Below are positions 36,390-45,734 of a DNA stretch of 64,000 nt, piece after piece (within the stretch, counting starts at the first letter, position 1; each line of letters begins with the position of its first letter). A program made the position numbers and the translations under genes. The DNA is taken from assembly GCF_000720485.1 (NCBI RefSeq), contig NZ_JOAX01000024.1, forward strand, positions 54,952 to 118,951. Reading direction: 5' to 3'. The notes beneath the pieces were generated by a model. It saw only the letters and a list, made by a program, of their open reading frames with translations. It was not told where the DNA came from and did no database searches. Source of the stretch: Streptomyces ochraceiscleroticus (GTDB lineage: Bacteria > Actinomycetota > Actinomycetes > Streptomycetales > Streptomycetaceae).

Positions 36390-38411
36390 ATGACACGTTT
36401 CCTGAAAGCCGCGACCGGTACCCGCAAGCGGCGGGCCGCGCTCGCCGCGCTGGCCGGGACCGCGCTGACCGCGAGCACCTTCACCGCACTGCAGGCGTAC
36501 GCCGGGCCCACGGACTCCGGTGACGGCGGGGGCACGGTCGCGCTGCGCATCAAGGGCGGCGAGGCGCACATCGACCCCCGCACGCTGCGGATCACCGCCC
36601 GTACGGCGAGCGGTACGGAGTCCGTGCTCTCCGCGGCGGCAGCGGAGTCGCTGGGCACCCCGACCCCGGTCTCCCGCCACGGCGCCACCTCGGCGAGCTG
36701 GTCCTACCCCGACCGCGGGCTCACCGTCTCGGCGGCCGCCCGCGACGGGCGGCTCGTCGTCGGCCTGCACGCGACGAAGGACGGCAGCCTGGGCTGGCCG
36801 TCGGCGGGCGAGGCCGCCACCGGGGACGCGAAGGGCGCCGCGATCGAGCTGCCGCGCGGCGAGGGCCTGCGCATCCCCGTCGCCGACCCGTTCTGGAACT
36901 CCGCGCAGGGCGGGCTCACCGGCGAGGAGGGCATCGACCTCAAGGACCTGACGATGCCCTTCTGGGGCACCACGGCGGGCGGCCACGGAGTGAGCACCCT
37001 CGTACCCACCGACCTCGGCACCCATCTGCGGTTCCGCTCCACCGGCGGGCGGCTGCACACCGCCGCGAGCCATGACTTCAGCCGCGCGGACGGTACGGAC
37101 GACTACACGGTGGCCTTCTCGCTGACCGACGGCTCGCCGGTCGCGGCGGCCCAGGACTACCGCCGGTACCTCGCCGCCAAGGGGCAGCTCGGCAGCCTGA
37201 AGCAGAAGATCCGCAAGAACCCCGAGGCCGCCAAGTTGATCGGTGCCCCGCACGCCTACGTGTGGGGCGACGGCCGCAGCGCGAAGACCGTCGAGCGGCT
37301 GAAGAAGCTCGGCATCTCCCGCATGTGGCTCGGTTACGACGCCGACGGCGACCCCATGTCGAAGGAGGCCGTCGCCGCAGCCAAGAAGGCGGGCTACCTC
37401 GTCGGCCCGTACGACAGCTGGGACAACGCGCAGGACCCGAAGAACGCCGACACCGGCGTGGCGAAGTGGCCGGACCGGCTGTGGCCCGACGGCTGTGTGC
37501 ACGACGCGGACGGCAAGCCGGAGGGCGGCTTCGGCGGCCGCGGCTGCTACCTCAGCTCGCAGGCGCTCGCCGACGCCGAGCCCCAGCACCACTACCTCGC
37601 CGACCGCGCCAAGAACATGACCGCCAACGGCGTGAACAGCTACTTCCTCGACGTCGACGCCACCGGCGAGCTCTTCCGGGACCACACGCCGGGCCACCCG
37701 ATGACGCAGGCCGGGGACCGCAAGAACCGCCTGCAGCGGATGCGCGGGGTGTCCGGGGGCGCCCTCGTCGGCGGTCGCCCGTACGTCCTCGGCTCGGAGT
37801 CGGCCGGCTCCTGGGCGAACCAGGTGATCGACTTCAGCCACGGCTCCAGCACGCCGGTCCACGACGGCCTGTGGAAGGCCGAGCGCGACAAGAAGACGTG
37901 GGGCGGCTACTGGCCCAAGGGGCGGCCCGGCATGTTCTTCAAGCCCGCGACGCTGGACACGTCCGTCGCCCGTGCCATGTTCGGCCCCGCGTACCGGGTG
38001 CCGCTGTACGAGACGGTGCTGCACGACTCGGTGGTCAGCACCGACCGCTGGGAGCTCTCCCTCTACAAGCTGCCGGAGCAGAAGAAGGACCGCGCGCTGC
38101 TCGCCATGCTCTACAACACCCCGGTCAACCTGGCACTCGACGGCAAGGTGCTGGACGAGCACGGCAAGGAGATCGCCGCCATGCAGCGCTTCTTCGCCGG
38201 TGTCCAGAAGGCCGCGGGGACGGAGGCCATGACGGACTTCCGCGTGCTCACCGCCGATCACCAGGTCCAGCGGACCACGTTCGGTGGCCGCGGCGGCCTG
38301 AAGATCACCGCCAACTTCGGCAGCACGGCGTACCGCGGTCTGCCGGGCGGCTGCGTCCGGGCGACCGGCCGCGGGCTGGACGGACCGCAGCGGTTCTGCC
38401 CGGAGGGCTGA
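36390..38411 (+). CDS. Secreted glycoside hydrolase-like protein
   Basis: The 673-residue protein has a long Sec or Tat-like signal (KRRAALAALAGTALTASTF), a beta-rich N-terminal domain (~45-270) and a TIM-barrel-like domain (~285-560). The barrel shows AHAYVWGDGR-like strand starts, LGYDADGDP, AGYLVGPYDSW and the acidic strand NSYFLDVDATGELF, where the two Asp are catalytic candidates. A C-terminal beta domain ends it. The layout resembles large glycosidases of the GH31/GH101 sort but I cannot assign a family or substrate. Confidence 0.75.
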   Translation: MTRFLKAATGTRKRRAALAALAGTALTASTFTALQAYAGPTDSGDGGGTVALRIKGGEAHIDPRTLRITARTASGTESVLSAAAAESLGTPTPVSRHGATSASWSYPDRGLTVSAAARDGRLVVGLHATKDGSLGWPSAGEAATGDAKGAAIELPRGEGLRIPVADPFWNSAQGGLTGEEGIDLKDLTMPFWGTTAGGHGVSTLVPTDLGTHLRFRSTGGRLHTAASHDFSRADGTDDYTVAFSLTDGSPVAAAQDYRRYLAAKGQLGSLKQKIRKNPEAAKLIGAPHAYVWGDGRSAKTVERLKKLGISRMWLGYDADGDPMSKEAVAAAKKAGYLVGPYDSWDNAQDPKNADTGVAKWPDRLWPDGCVHDADGKPEGGFGGRGCYLSSQALADAEPQHHYLADRAKNMTANGVNSYFLDVDATGELFRDHTPGHPMTQAGDRKNRLQRMRGVSGGALVGGRPYVLGSESAGSWANQVIDFSHGSSTPVHDGLWKAERDKKTWGGYWPKGRPGMFFKPATLDTSVARAMFGPAYRVPLYETVLHDSVVSTDRWELSLYKLPEQKKDRALLAMLYNTPVNLALDGKVLDEHGKEIAAMQRFFAGVQKAAGTEAMTDFRVLTADHQVQRTTFGGRGGLKITANFGSTAYRGLPGGCVRATGRGLDGPQRFCPEG

Positions 38412-38470
38412 GATCGGCAACCCCTGAGATCCGGGGCCGCGCGCCCTGTTCGCGATCTATCGCGTTTCGC

Positions 38471-38476
38471 TACGCT
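38471..38476 (+). promoter_or_regulatory. Candidate -10 element of a leaderless transcript (DUF1707 gene)
   Basis: TACGCT lies 6 bases before the GTG at 38483, with no ribosome binding site between. The spacing fits transcription starting at the GTG itself. Confidence 0.45.
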
Positions 38477-38482
38477 ACGGAT

Positions 38483-39220
38483 GTGGACGCATCTGACAAC
38501 GGGGGACAGCGCCCCGCACCCGTGGACCTCACCAAGCCCGCGCAGGCCCCGCCCGCCGAGGCCGCGATCCGGGCGTCCGACGCCGACCGGGACCGCATCG
38601 CCGCGATCCTGCGCGAGGCGCTGGCCGAGGGCCGGCTGGACGCCGAGGAGCACGCCGAGCGCATCGACGGCGTCTACCGCGCCAAGGCCATGGGCGAACT
38701 GGAGCCGCTGATCGGCGACCTGCCCGCGGCGCGGGAGGGCGCCGGCGCGCACAGGACGGCGGCCGCGTACGCCCCGGAGCCGCCCGCCGACTCGTCGGCC
38801 ACCAGTCTGGTCGGCGTCTTCAGTTCGGCGGTCCGCAAGGGCCGCTGGCGGGCGTCGGCGAGGCTGACCGCGGTGGCGGTCTTCGGCGCGGTGGAGATCG
38901 ACCTGACCGAGGCGCTCTTCACGCGTCAGCACCTGCACATCAACGCCGTCTCCGTCCTCGGCAGCGTCGAGATCCGGGTGCCGGAGAACGTGACGCTGCG
39001 CGGCGGGGGCTCCGGCGTGCTCGGCGCCTTCGAGGCGGAGTCGTACGAGTCGGACGACCCGGCCGCTCCCGTGATCACGGTGCACGGTTTCGCCGTGCTC
39101 GGCAGCGTCGAGGCCAAGCCCAAGCGCGGCAAGTGGGTACGCGATCTGCACGGCCGTATGCAGGACCGGATGCACGGCCGGACGCGGGACCGCAGGGAAC
39201 GGCGGCACGGGCACATGTAA
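38483..39220 (+). CDS. DUF1707 SHOCT-like domain protein
   Basis: The 245-residue protein opens with the DUF1707 module (RASDADRDRIAAILREALAE, then RLDAEEHAERIDGVYRAK), a short helical motif at the N-terminus of many actinomycete membrane-associated proteins. The C-terminal half has the LiaF-like/DUF2154-type beta repeats, in which strands ending in FGAVEIDL, LGSVEIRV and LGSVEAKP recur about every 35-50 residues. The tail is very basic. No membrane helix is seen. Its role is unknown; LiaF-like domains act in envelope-stress signalling. Confidence 0.82.
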   Translation: MDASDNGGQRPAPVDLTKPAQAPPAEAAIRASDADRDRIAAILREALAEGRLDAEEHAERIDGVYRAKAMGELEPLIGDLPAAREGAGAHRTAAAYAPEPPADSSATSLVGVFSSAVRKGRWRASARLTAVAVFGAVEIDLTEALFTRQHLHINAVSVLGSVEIRVPENVTLRGGGSGVLGAFEAESYESDDPAAPVITVHGFAVLGSVEAKPKRGKWVRDLHGRMQDRMHGRTRDRRERRHGHM

Positions 39221-39243
39221 GGCGGCAGCACGGGCACATGTAA
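39201..39243 (+). repeat. Short tandem duplication covering the DUF1707 stop codon
   Basis: GGCGGCACGGGCACATGTAA (39201-39220) is repeated with a 3-base insertion at 39221-39243, so the coding end and stop appear twice. It probably arose by slippage. The duplicate lies outside the gene and has no visible role. Confidence 0.7.
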
Positions 39244-39432
39244 TACACACCTGTAAGGGGCGCCACATCCGACGCTGCTTTCAACGTATACGCCACGGTG
39301 TGCATAGAGCCGCGTACAGCGGGTAGGGCTGGTGCATCGTCTCTCGTACGGCTGCGGGGTGTGCGAAACGTCGTGCGCAGCGAGACGGGCAAGTGGTGAC
39401 TGAAATCGCCGAGCCGTCGTCAGGAGTAGACC

Positions 39433-39792
39433 GTGCTGCTACCGCATCAGCCCCTGCAGGACGCCGCCGTCGTGCCCGCCCAGCGAGTGCCCGCCAGGGA
39501 CGAGGCGGGACCCTGGCACTCCGAGGCGGTGTGCCGACGGGACGAGGCGGGACTCTTTTTCGCGCCGTCGAAGGAGCCGACGGCCGCCCGGCTGGCCAGG
39601 GAGGAAGCCGCGAAGCGGGTCTGTGCCCGCTGCCCAGTGATGATCGAGTGCCGCGAGCACGCCCTGCTCCAGCCCGAGCCGTACGGCGTCTGGGGCGGCC
39701 TGACCGCCGCCGAGCGCCGGGTCGTCCTGGCCCGCCGCCGGCGCCGGGACGCCGAGCTCCAGCGCTCGGCCCGGATGCCGGCCGCGGGCTGA
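39433..39792 (+). CDS. wblI: WhiB-like iron-sulfur regulator (WblI-type)
   Basis: The 119-residue protein has the four Wbl cysteines (one in EAVCRRDEAGLFF, two in RVCARCPVMIEC plus its final Cys), which bind a 4Fe-4S cluster. The turn motif GVWGGLTAAER and a basic C-terminus (RRRRRDAEL) follow, the latter for DNA contact. Wbl proteins bind sigma factor region 4 and control development, redox response and antibiotic resistance. The position beside glpX and the fumarases is where I recall wblI in S. coelicolor; the symbol rests on that memory. GTG at 39433 follows AGGAG. Confidence 0.85.
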   Translation: MLLPHQPLQDAAVVPAQRVPARDEAGPWHSEAVCRRDEAGLFFAPSKEPTAARLAREEAAKRVCARCPVMIECREHALLQPEPYGVWGGLTAAERRVVLARRRRRDAELQRSARMPAAG

Positions 39793-39810
39793 CGTCCGTA
39801 CGACGCACAG

Positions 39811-39858
39811 CGACGGCCCGGTGCCCCACCGCGAGAGCGGCGGGGCACCGGGCCGTCG
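39811..39858. terminator. Bidirectional terminator between wblI and glpX
   Basis: A perfect 17-bp stem (39811-39827 with 39842-39858) lies 18 bases from each of the two converging stop codons. The loop contains GAGAG. Confidence 0.82.
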
Positions 39859-39876
39859 GGCGTCCGGAGCGGTGTC

Positions 39877-40908
39877 TCAGCTCGGCCGCTCGAAGTCGAT
39901 CGAGCTGTAGGCGCGCAGCTTGGAGAGCCGGTGCTCGGAGTCGATCTGCCGGATCGTGCCGGACTTGGAGCGCATCACCAGCGACTGGGTGGTGGCGGTC
40001 TCCGCGCGGTAGCGGACGCCGCGCAGCAGCTCGCCGTCGGTGATGCCGGTGGCGACGAAGAACACGTTCTCGCCGCTGACCAGGTCATCGGTGTGCAGCA
40101 CCCGGTCCAGGTCGTGGCCCGCGTCGATCGCCCGCTGCCGCTCCTCGGCGTCCTTGGGCCACAGCTTGGCCTGGATCGTGCCGCCCAGGCACTTGATCGC
40201 GCAGGCCGTGATGATGCCCTCGGGCGTACCGCCGATGCCCAGCAGCAGGTCCACGCCGGTGCCTTCGCGTACGGCCATGATCGCGCCGGCCACGTCGCCG
40301 TCGGCGATGAACCGGATGCGCGCGCCGGCCTCGCGGATCTCCTTGACGATGCCCTCGTGCCGGGGGCGGTCCAGGACGACGACGGTGACGTCCTCGGGGC
40401 TGGAGCGCTTGGCCTTGGCGATCCGGCGGATGTTCACGCCGACCGGCGCGTTGATGTCCACGTAGTCGGCCGCGTCCGGCCCCGTGACCAGCTTGTCCAT
40501 GTAGAAAACCGCGGACGGGTCGAACATGGAGCCGCGCTCGGCGACGGCCATGACGGAGACGGCGTTGGCCATGCCCTTGGCCGTCAGCGTCGTACCGTCC
40601 ACGGGATCCACGGCCACGTCGCACTCGGGGCCGGTCCCGTCGCCCACGCGCTCGCCGTTGTACAGCATCGGCGCCTGGTCCTTCTCGCCTTCGCCGATGA
40701 CGACCACGCCGTTCATGGAGACGGTGTGAATCAGGGCACGCATGGCCTTGACCGCGGCGCCGTCCGCGCCGTTCTTGTCGCCACGGCCGACCCAGCGGCC
40801 CGAGGCCATGGCACCGGCCTCGGTGACCCGGACCAGTTCGAGTGCGAGGTTGCGATCGGGGGCCTCTGGGCTGACCTCGAGCTGGGACGGCAGATGATGC
40901 TCGGTCAT
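39877..40908 (-). CDS. glpX: Class II fructose-1,6-bisphosphatase GlpX
   Basis: The 343-residue enzyme hydrolyses fructose 1,6-bisphosphate in gluconeogenesis. Visible GlpX motifs are [19 protein letters not shown], the metal-binding [13 protein letters not shown] and [11 protein letters not shown], and the C-terminal [17 protein letters not shown]. Streptomycetes rely on this class because they lack class I enzymes. The ATG at 40908 has AAGGTG upstream. The adjacent Wbl gene converges on it. Confidence 0.96.
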   Translation of the reverse strand: MTEHHLPSQLEVSPEAPDRNLALELVRVTEAGAMASGRWVGRGDKNGADGAAVKAMRALIHTVSMNGVVVIGEGEKDQAPMLYNGERVGDGTGPECDVAVDPVDGTTLTAKGMANAVSVMAVAERGSMFDPSAVFYMDKLVTGPDAADYVDINAPVGVNIRRIAKAKRSSPEDVTVVVLDRPRHEGIVKEIREAGARIRFIADGDVAGAIMAVREGTGVDLLLGIGGTPEGIITACAIKCLGGTIQAKLWPKDAEERQRAIDAGHDLDRVLHTDDLVSGENVFFVATGITDGELLRGVRYRAETATTQSLVMRSKSGTIRQIDSEHRLSKLRAYSSIDFERPS

Positions 40909-41104
40909 CGGAGCGCACCTTTCTGTACGGCGACGGCCGGGTAGGTGAGGGTTCGCTCGACCTTATCGCTATGTCGAGAAAATGAGCAGAGGGGTCCACG
41001 GATGAGCACCGCAACCCGGCCGCGGTACGGCGGAGGCGGTGGCCGGGACGCGACGGGTGGGGGCCTTGTCCGGCTCGTCCCCGGCATGGGGGACCATAGA
41101 GGGC

Positions 41105-41653
41105 GTGGCTGGTATGCGAGGCAAGCAGACGGTGCGGGACATGGTCCTGTCGATGGCGGTGATCGGCGTGGTCGTCGCGGCGATTTACTTCTTCATCCCG
41201 CACGACGACAGCAAGGGCGCCGAGAACAGCGCGGTGAAGACGGTCGGCTACCGCGTCGAGCTCTCGACCGCCCGGCGCGCGGCACCGTATCCGGTCGCCG
41301 CGCCCGAGGGGCTGTCCAAGGACTGGCGCGCCACCTCCGTCTCGTACGAGGCGAGCGACGACGGCCGCGGCGGCGCCTGGCACCTGGGCTTCCTCAACCC
41401 GAAGGACCAGTACGCGGCGGTCGAGCAGAGCGACGCGCCGGCCCGTGAGTTCATCAAGAAGGTCACGCTGAACGCCACCCCCGCCGGCGGCCACCAGCAG
41501 GTCGACGGCGCCCGCTGGGACCAGTACAAGGGCGACACGTACAAGGCCCTCGTGCGCAAGGAGTCCGGCCACACCACGGTCGTCACCGGCACCGCCTCCT
41601 ACGACGGGCTCGCGGAGCTGGCGGGCGCGCTCAAGGCGAAGAACGAGAAGTAA
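41105..41653 (+). CDS. DUF4245 family membrane-anchored protein
   Basis: The 182-residue protein has a short basic start, one membrane helix (~13-32, MVLSMAVIGVVVAAIYFFIP) and an extracytoplasmic domain of ~145 residues. The domain carries the conserved YPVAAPEGL, GWRATSV-like SKDWRATSVSYE and GAWHLGFLNPKDQYAAVEQS pattern of DUF4245. Function is unknown. The GTG at 41105 is chosen as the start nearest the helix. It is divergent from glpX, often its neighbour in actinomycetes. Confidence 0.85.
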   Translation: MAGMRGKQTVRDMVLSMAVIGVVVAAIYFFIPHDDSKGAENSAVKTVGYRVELSTARRAAPYPVAAPEGLSKDWRATSVSYEASDDGRGGAWHLGFLNPKDQYAAVEQSDAPAREFIKKVTLNATPAGGHQQVDGARWDQYKGDTYKALVRKESGHTTVVTGTASYDGLAELAGALKAKNEK

Positions 41654-41673
41654 CGGCCGTACGGCATACGGCA

Positions 41674-41708
41674 GAGGCCGCCGCACCCGGAGCGGGTGCG
41701 GCGGCCTC
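41674..41708. terminator. Bidirectional terminator
   Basis: A perfect 15-bp stem (41674-41688 with 41694-41708) and a GGAGC loop fall between the DUF4245 gene and the converging reductase gene. Confidence 0.83.
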
Positions 41709-41726
41709 TTGTCGTACGCGAGGGGC

Positions 41727-42320
41727 TCAGACCGTGGTGGCGGCGTCCTCGAAGGACAGGCGCGGCGAGCGCGGGAAGAACGCGTCCTCGCCCGGCTTGC
41801 CGATGTTGATCACCATGAAGGACTTCTGCTTGCCGTCGCCGAAGAACTCCTTGTCGACGGCGGTGAAGTCGAAGCCGGTCATCGGGCCGGCGGCCAGGCC
41901 CGCGGCGCGGACGCCGAGGATGAAGTAACCGGCCTGCAGGGTGGCGTTCTGGGTGCCGGCGACCTCGCGGGCCGCGGCCTCGGCGAAGAAGGTGTCCTTG
42001 ATGCCGGGGGCGTGCGGGAAGAGCTCCGGCAGCTTCTCGTGGAAGTCCAGGTCCACGGAGAGGATGACGGTCAGCGGGGCCGACAGCGTCTTCGGGCCGT
42101 TGGCGCCCATGGCGTGCTCGACGAGGCGCTTGCGGGCGTCCTCGGAGCGGACCAGGGTCAGGCGCAGCGGCGACTGGTTGAAGGCGGTCGGGGCGAACTT
42201 CACCAGGTCGTAGATGGCCTGTACCTGCTCGTCGGTGACCGGCTCGTCCGTGAACGTGTTGGCGGTCTGGGCCTCACGGAAGAGGAGGTCAGCAGCGGCG
42301 GCGTCAAGGGCGAGAGTCAT
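41727..42320 (-). CDS. Nitroreductase family, malonic semialdehyde reductase type
   Basis: The 197-residue flavoprotein resembles RutE/HadB. FMN-contact regions are FREAQTANTFTDEPV and FAPTAFNQSPLRLTLV near the start, and GPMTGFDFTAVDKEFF and MVINIGKPG toward the end. Such enzymes reduce malonic semialdehyde to 3-hydroxypropionate or act on nitro and quinone compounds. The ATG at 42320 follows GAGGTG. An unusually AT-rich inverted repeat lies about 60 bases upstream and may be the operator. Confidence 0.9.
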   Translation of the reverse strand: MTLALDAAAADLLFREAQTANTFTDEPVTDEQVQAIYDLVKFAPTAFNQSPLRLTLVRSEDARKRLVEHAMGANGPKTLSAPLTVILSVDLDFHEKLPELFPHAPGIKDTFFAEAAAREVAGTQNATLQAGYFILGVRAAGLAAGPMTGFDFTAVDKEFFGDGKQKSFMVINIGKPGEDAFFPRSPRLSFEDAATTV

Positions 42321-42381
42321 GGAGGGCACCTCGGTGATTCGTGGTGGTTCCGGGCCGGGAACGGTCCGGTCGTACACCCTC

Positions 42382-42407
42382 AACTTTAACGCCGATAGGT
42401 TAACCTT
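42382..42407. promoter_or_regulatory. AT-rich inverted repeat upstream of the reductase gene
   Basis: AACTTTAAC (42382-42390), an 8-base spacer and GTTAACCTT (42399-42407) form an imperfect palindrome, 7 of 9 positions matching, with a perfect TTAAC/GTTAA core. Two direct TCAACT repeats flank it (42380-42385, 42407-42412). Such an AT-rich patch is exceptional in this DNA and suits a MarR- or HxlR-type operator. Confidence 0.6.
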
Positions 42408-42518
42408 CAACTAAAACGCGCCGGTTGTGAGCCGATTCACATAGGCGGTCGATGGGGGCGGGTCCTGCCGTACGCGGTGGAATCCGGTCGTACTCGGGCG
42501 GGCCCGGCCGCGCCCCGG

Positions 42519-42800
42519 TCACTCCTCCGCCTGCTCCTCCTCCGCCAGTGCCGCGTCCAGCCGGGCCCGGGCGCCGTCCAGCCAGCGCCGGCACACCTTC
42601 GCCAGCTCCTCGCCGCGCTCCCACAGCGCGAGCGACTCCTCCAGCGTCGTGCCGCCCGCCTCCAGGCCGCGGACCACCTCGATCAGCTCGTCCCGCGCCT
42701 GCTCGTACCCGAGCGTGGACGTCACGTCCGGCGCGCCCGCCGCCTCGCTACCGGCTTCGCCGTCCGTGTCCATGCCCGTGTCCGTCTTCGCCTTGGCCAT
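42519..42800 (-). CDS. xseB: Exodeoxyribonuclease VII small subunit
   Basis: The 93-residue protein has the XseB core: [21 protein letters not shown], then [18 protein letters not shown] in the two-helix hairpin. An acidic extension of about 28 residues precedes it. XseB binds several copies to each XseA to make the single-strand nuclease. Its start is 10 bases after the xseA stop on the same strand. Confidence 0.95.
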   Translation of the reverse strand: MAKAKTDTGMDTDGEAGSEAAGAPDVTSTLGYEQARDELIEVVRGLEAGGTTLEESLALWERGEELAKVCRRWLDGARARLDAALAEEEQAEE

Positions 42801-42810
42801 GCGCCCCAGC

Positions 42811-44040
42811 CTAAGCGGGGGGTGTGACAGCGCCGTCCACGCGGCGGACCGTGAAATCGCCCTCGGCCACCCGGGCCCGCAGCTCCTCGTCCGCGCCGAC
42901 CTCCTCCGGCGAGCGGACCGCGCTGCCGTCGGAGCGCTGCAGTACCGCGTAGCCGCGCTCCAGCGTGGCCTTGGGGGAGAGCGCCACCACCCGCGCGAGG
43001 GTGTGCGACAGCTCGGAGTCGGCCCGGTCCAGCAGATGGCCCAGCGTGCGCCGGCCGCGCTCCAGCAGTGCGGTGACCTGCTCCTCGCGGGCCTCCACCA
43101 TGCGGTGCGGCTCCCGTATGCACGGGCGGTTCAGCGCGCCCGCGAGGCCGCGCTCCTCGCGGTCCAGGAAGCCGGTGACCGAGCGCAGCGCGCGCTCCCG
43201 CAGGTGCTGGATGCGGACCAGCTCCTCGCCCACGTCCGGTACGACCTTCTTCGCCGCGTCCGTCGGCGTCGAGGCGCGCAGGTCGGCGACCAGGTCCAGC
43301 AGCGGGCTGTCCGGCTCGTGCCCGATCGCCGACACGACGGGCGTACGCGCCTCGCCCACGGTCCGTACGAGCTGCTCGTCGGAGAACGGCAGCAGGTCCT
43401 CCACGCTGCCGCCGCCCCGCGCCACGATGATCACGTCCACGTCCGGCCGGGCGTCCAGCTCCCGCACCGCCTCGATCACCTGCGGGACCGCGTGCACCCC
43501 CTGCACCGCGACGTTCCGCACCTCGAAGCGGACGGCCGGCCAGCGGTGCCGGGCGTTCTCCAGCACGTCCCGCTCGGCCGCGCTGGCCCGGCCGCAGACC
43601 AGCCCGATGAGCTGCGGCAGGAACGGCAGCGGGCGCTTGCGCTCCGCCACGAACAGCCCCTCGGCGGCCAGCGCCTTCTTCAGCATCTCCAGCCGCGCCA
43701 GCAGCTCGCCGACGCCCACCGGCTTGATCTCGGCGGCCCGCAGCGAGAGCTGGCCGCGCGGCGCGTACCACTCCGGCTTCGCGTGCACCACGACCCGGGC
43801 GCCCTCGCTGATCACGTCCGCGACCTTGTCGAAGACCTGGCGGTAACAGGTCACGCTCACCGAGATGTCGTGCGACGGGTCGCGCAGCGTCATGAAGACG
43901 ACTCCCGCGCCGGGCCGCCGGGAGAGCTGGGTGATCTGCCCCTCGACCCACACCGCGCCGAGCCGGTCGATCCACCCGCCGATCAGGCGAGATACCTCGC
44001 CCACCGGGATGGGGGTCTCTGCGGACGTCTGTAGAGCCAT
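42811..44040 (-). CDS. xseA: Exodeoxyribonuclease VII large subunit
   Basis: The 409-residue protein has an N-terminal OB domain ([19 protein letters not shown]) and a catalytic domain with conserved [20 protein letters not shown] and [19 protein letters not shown] long coiled-coil and a C-terminal RGYAVL segment complete it. With XseB it degrades single-stranded DNA to oligonucleotides in mismatch and recombination repair. No ribosome binding site precedes the ATG at 44040; a -10-like hexamer does. Confidence 0.96.
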   Translation of the reverse strand: MALQTSAETPIPVGEVSRLIGGWIDRLGAVWVEGQITQLSRRPGAGVVFMTLRDPSHDISVSVTCYRQVFDKVADVISEGARVVVHAKPEWYAPRGQLSLRAAEIKPVGVGELLARLEMLKKALAAEGLFVAERKRPLPFLPQLIGLVCGRASAAERDVLENARHRWPAVRFEVRNVAVQGVHAVPQVIEAVRELDARPDVDVIIVARGGGSVEDLLPFSDEQLVRTVGEARTPVVSAIGHEPDSPLLDLVADLRASTPTDAAKKVVPDVGEELVRIQHLRERALRSVTGFLDREERGLAGALNRPCIREPHRMVEAREEQVTALLERGRRTLGHLLDRADSELSHTLARVVALSPKATLERGYAVLQRSDGSAVRSPEEVGADEELRARVAEGDFTVRRVDGAVTPPA

Positions 44041-44046
44041 GCGCCG

Positions 44047-44052
44047 AGGGTA
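44047..44052 (-). promoter_or_regulatory. Candidate -10 element of a leaderless transcript (xseA)
   Basis: On the minus strand TACCCT sits 6 bases before the xseA ATG. The absence of a ribosome binding site supports leaderless initiation. Confidence 0.45.
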
Positions 44053-44088
44053 TCGGCGGGCACTGACAGCGCGGCCCGTGCCGCCGGC

Positions 44089-45531
44089 TCAGCCCCGTGC
44101 CGCGGGCTCGTTCCCGCGCCGCTTCGCATACTGCGCAGCCAGCACAACCAACCCGACCACCAGCCACGCCCCGCCGACCACCTGGGCCGTCGGGGACGCT
44201 TCGACGATCACCGCGACCACGACCGCCAGGCCCAGCAGCGGGACGATCACATGGGCCAGCAGGCCCCGTGCCGCGGCCCGCTTGCGCAGCCAGAAGTAGC
44301 CGATCACCGACGCGTGCAGCAGCCCGAAGGCGGTCAGCGCGCCGACGTTCACGATCGAGGACAGGTGATCCAGGCCGTCGTCCCGGCGCGCCGCCCACAC
44401 GGCCGCGACGAGCGTGACCACCGCCGCGCCCAGCAGCGCCCGGCGCGGTACTCCGCTCCCCGCGTCCACCTTCGCCATCGCCCCCGGCAGCCGCCGGTCC
44501 CGGGCCATCGCGAACAGCAGCCGCCCGGCCGCCGCCTGCCCGGCCAGCGCCGCGAACGCCGCGCCGATCGCCTTGCTCGCCGCGACCAGCTTCTGCAGCC
44601 ACTCGCCGGCCGCCGCGTTCGCCGTCGCGTAGAAGGCGTCGCCCTGCTCGGCCGGCTTCGCCGCCAGCTCGGCCGCCGACATCGGCGCGAGCAGCGCGGC
44701 CAGGTACGTCTGCACGGCGAACAGCACGCCCGCCACCACCAGGCAGGTCAGCACCGCCCGCGCCACCCGGTGCCCGCCCCCGGACGCCTCCTCGGCGAAC
44801 GCGGCGATCGCGTCGAAGCCCAGGTACGAGAGCACTGCCACCGACACCGCGGACAGCACCGCGCTCGTCGAGAACGCGCCCTCGCCCGTGAACGGCGCCG
44901 TCCAGCCGCGCTGCGCGCCGTCCGTCGCCAGCACCCACACCGCCGCCACGACGAAGACCACCAGCACCGCGATCTCCATTGCCAGCACCAGGAAGCCCAC
45001 CACGGCCGCGGTCCGTACGCCCCACAGGTTCAGCAGCGTGGTGACGACGACCGCGACCGCCGTCCAGATCCACTGGTGCACCGACGGCACCAGGGAGTGC
45101 AGCGCGATGCCGGAGAAGAGGTACGCGACCGCCGGGATCAGCAGGTAGTCCAGCATCGCCATCCAGCCCGCGATGAAGCCGGCGCCCTCGCCCAGGCCGA
45201 CCCGGGCATAGGTGAAGACCGAGCCGGCCTGCGGCGCGACCCGCACCATCTGCGCGTACGAGTACGCCGTGAAGGCCATCGCGATCGTCGCGACGACGTA
45301 CACGATGGTGATCGCGCCGTGCGACTTGGCCTGCAGCGTCCCAAAGATGCCGACCGGCGCCATCGGGGCGATGAAGAGCAGGCCGTAGACGATGAGGTCC
45401 CGGAAGGACAGGGACCGCTTCAGCCGGGCCCCGGCGGCCAGGGTGGCACCGGCGTGGCCGTCGGGGCCTGTGGAGCCGCCGGGGTCGGGGGCATCGCCGG
45501 ACGGGGGCTGCGGCTCGGCCGTTGGGGACAT
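44089..45531 (-). CDS. APC family amino acid permease
   Basis: The 480-residue membrane protein has twelve predicted helices in the amino acid-polyamine-organocation arrangement. The substrate-site glycine segment of helix 1 is [19 protein letters not shown], and helix 6 carries [20 protein letters not shown] charged N-terminal region of ~35 residues precedes the first helix. It probably imports an amino acid or amine; the specificity is not visible. The ATG at 45531 follows GAGGTG by 6 bases. It is divergent from ispH. Confidence 0.92.
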   Translation of the reverse strand: MSPTAEPQPPSGDAPDPGGSTGPDGHAGATLAAGARLKRSLSFRDLIVYGLLFIAPMAPVGIFGTLQAKSHGAITIVYVVATIAMAFTAYSYAQMVRVAPQAGSVFTYARVGLGEGAGFIAGWMAMLDYLLIPAVAYLFSGIALHSLVPSVHQWIWTAVAVVVTTLLNLWGVRTAAVVGFLVLAMEIAVLVVFVVAAVWVLATDGAQRGWTAPFTGEGAFSTSAVLSAVSVAVLSYLGFDAIAAFAEEASGGGHRVARAVLTCLVVAGVLFAVQTYLAALLAPMSAAELAAKPAEQGDAFYATANAAAGEWLQKLVAASKAIGAAFAALAGQAAAGRLLFAMARDRRLPGAMAKVDAGSGVPRRALLGAAVVTLVAAVWAARRDDGLDHLSSIVNVGALTAFGLLHASVIGYFWLRKRAAARGLLAHVIVPLLGLAVVVAVIVEASPTAQVVGGAWLVVGLVVLAAQYAKRRGNEPAARG

Positions 45532-45721
45532 GGCGGACACCTCTGCAGTACGAACGGGCCGCCGGCGATCGACGGCCTCACATGATCGTCGGCCGTACCG
45601 CGGTTTCGGGCAAGCCGCCCTGCCGTACAGGCATCCGCCCCGCGACCGTACCGACATCTCCCCTGAGAACGCTGTGTTCCGACCCCTGGCCATGCCTTCC
45701 GTTCGCCGCCACCCCGACCCG

Positions 45722-45727
45722 TACGAT
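45722..45727 (+). promoter_or_regulatory. Candidate -10 element of a leaderless transcript (ispH)
   Basis: TACGAT is placed 7 bases before the ATG at 45735. An in-frame ATG at 45726 overlaps this element and is therefore less likely to be used. Confidence 0.5.
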
Positions 45728-45734
45728 GGGAACC

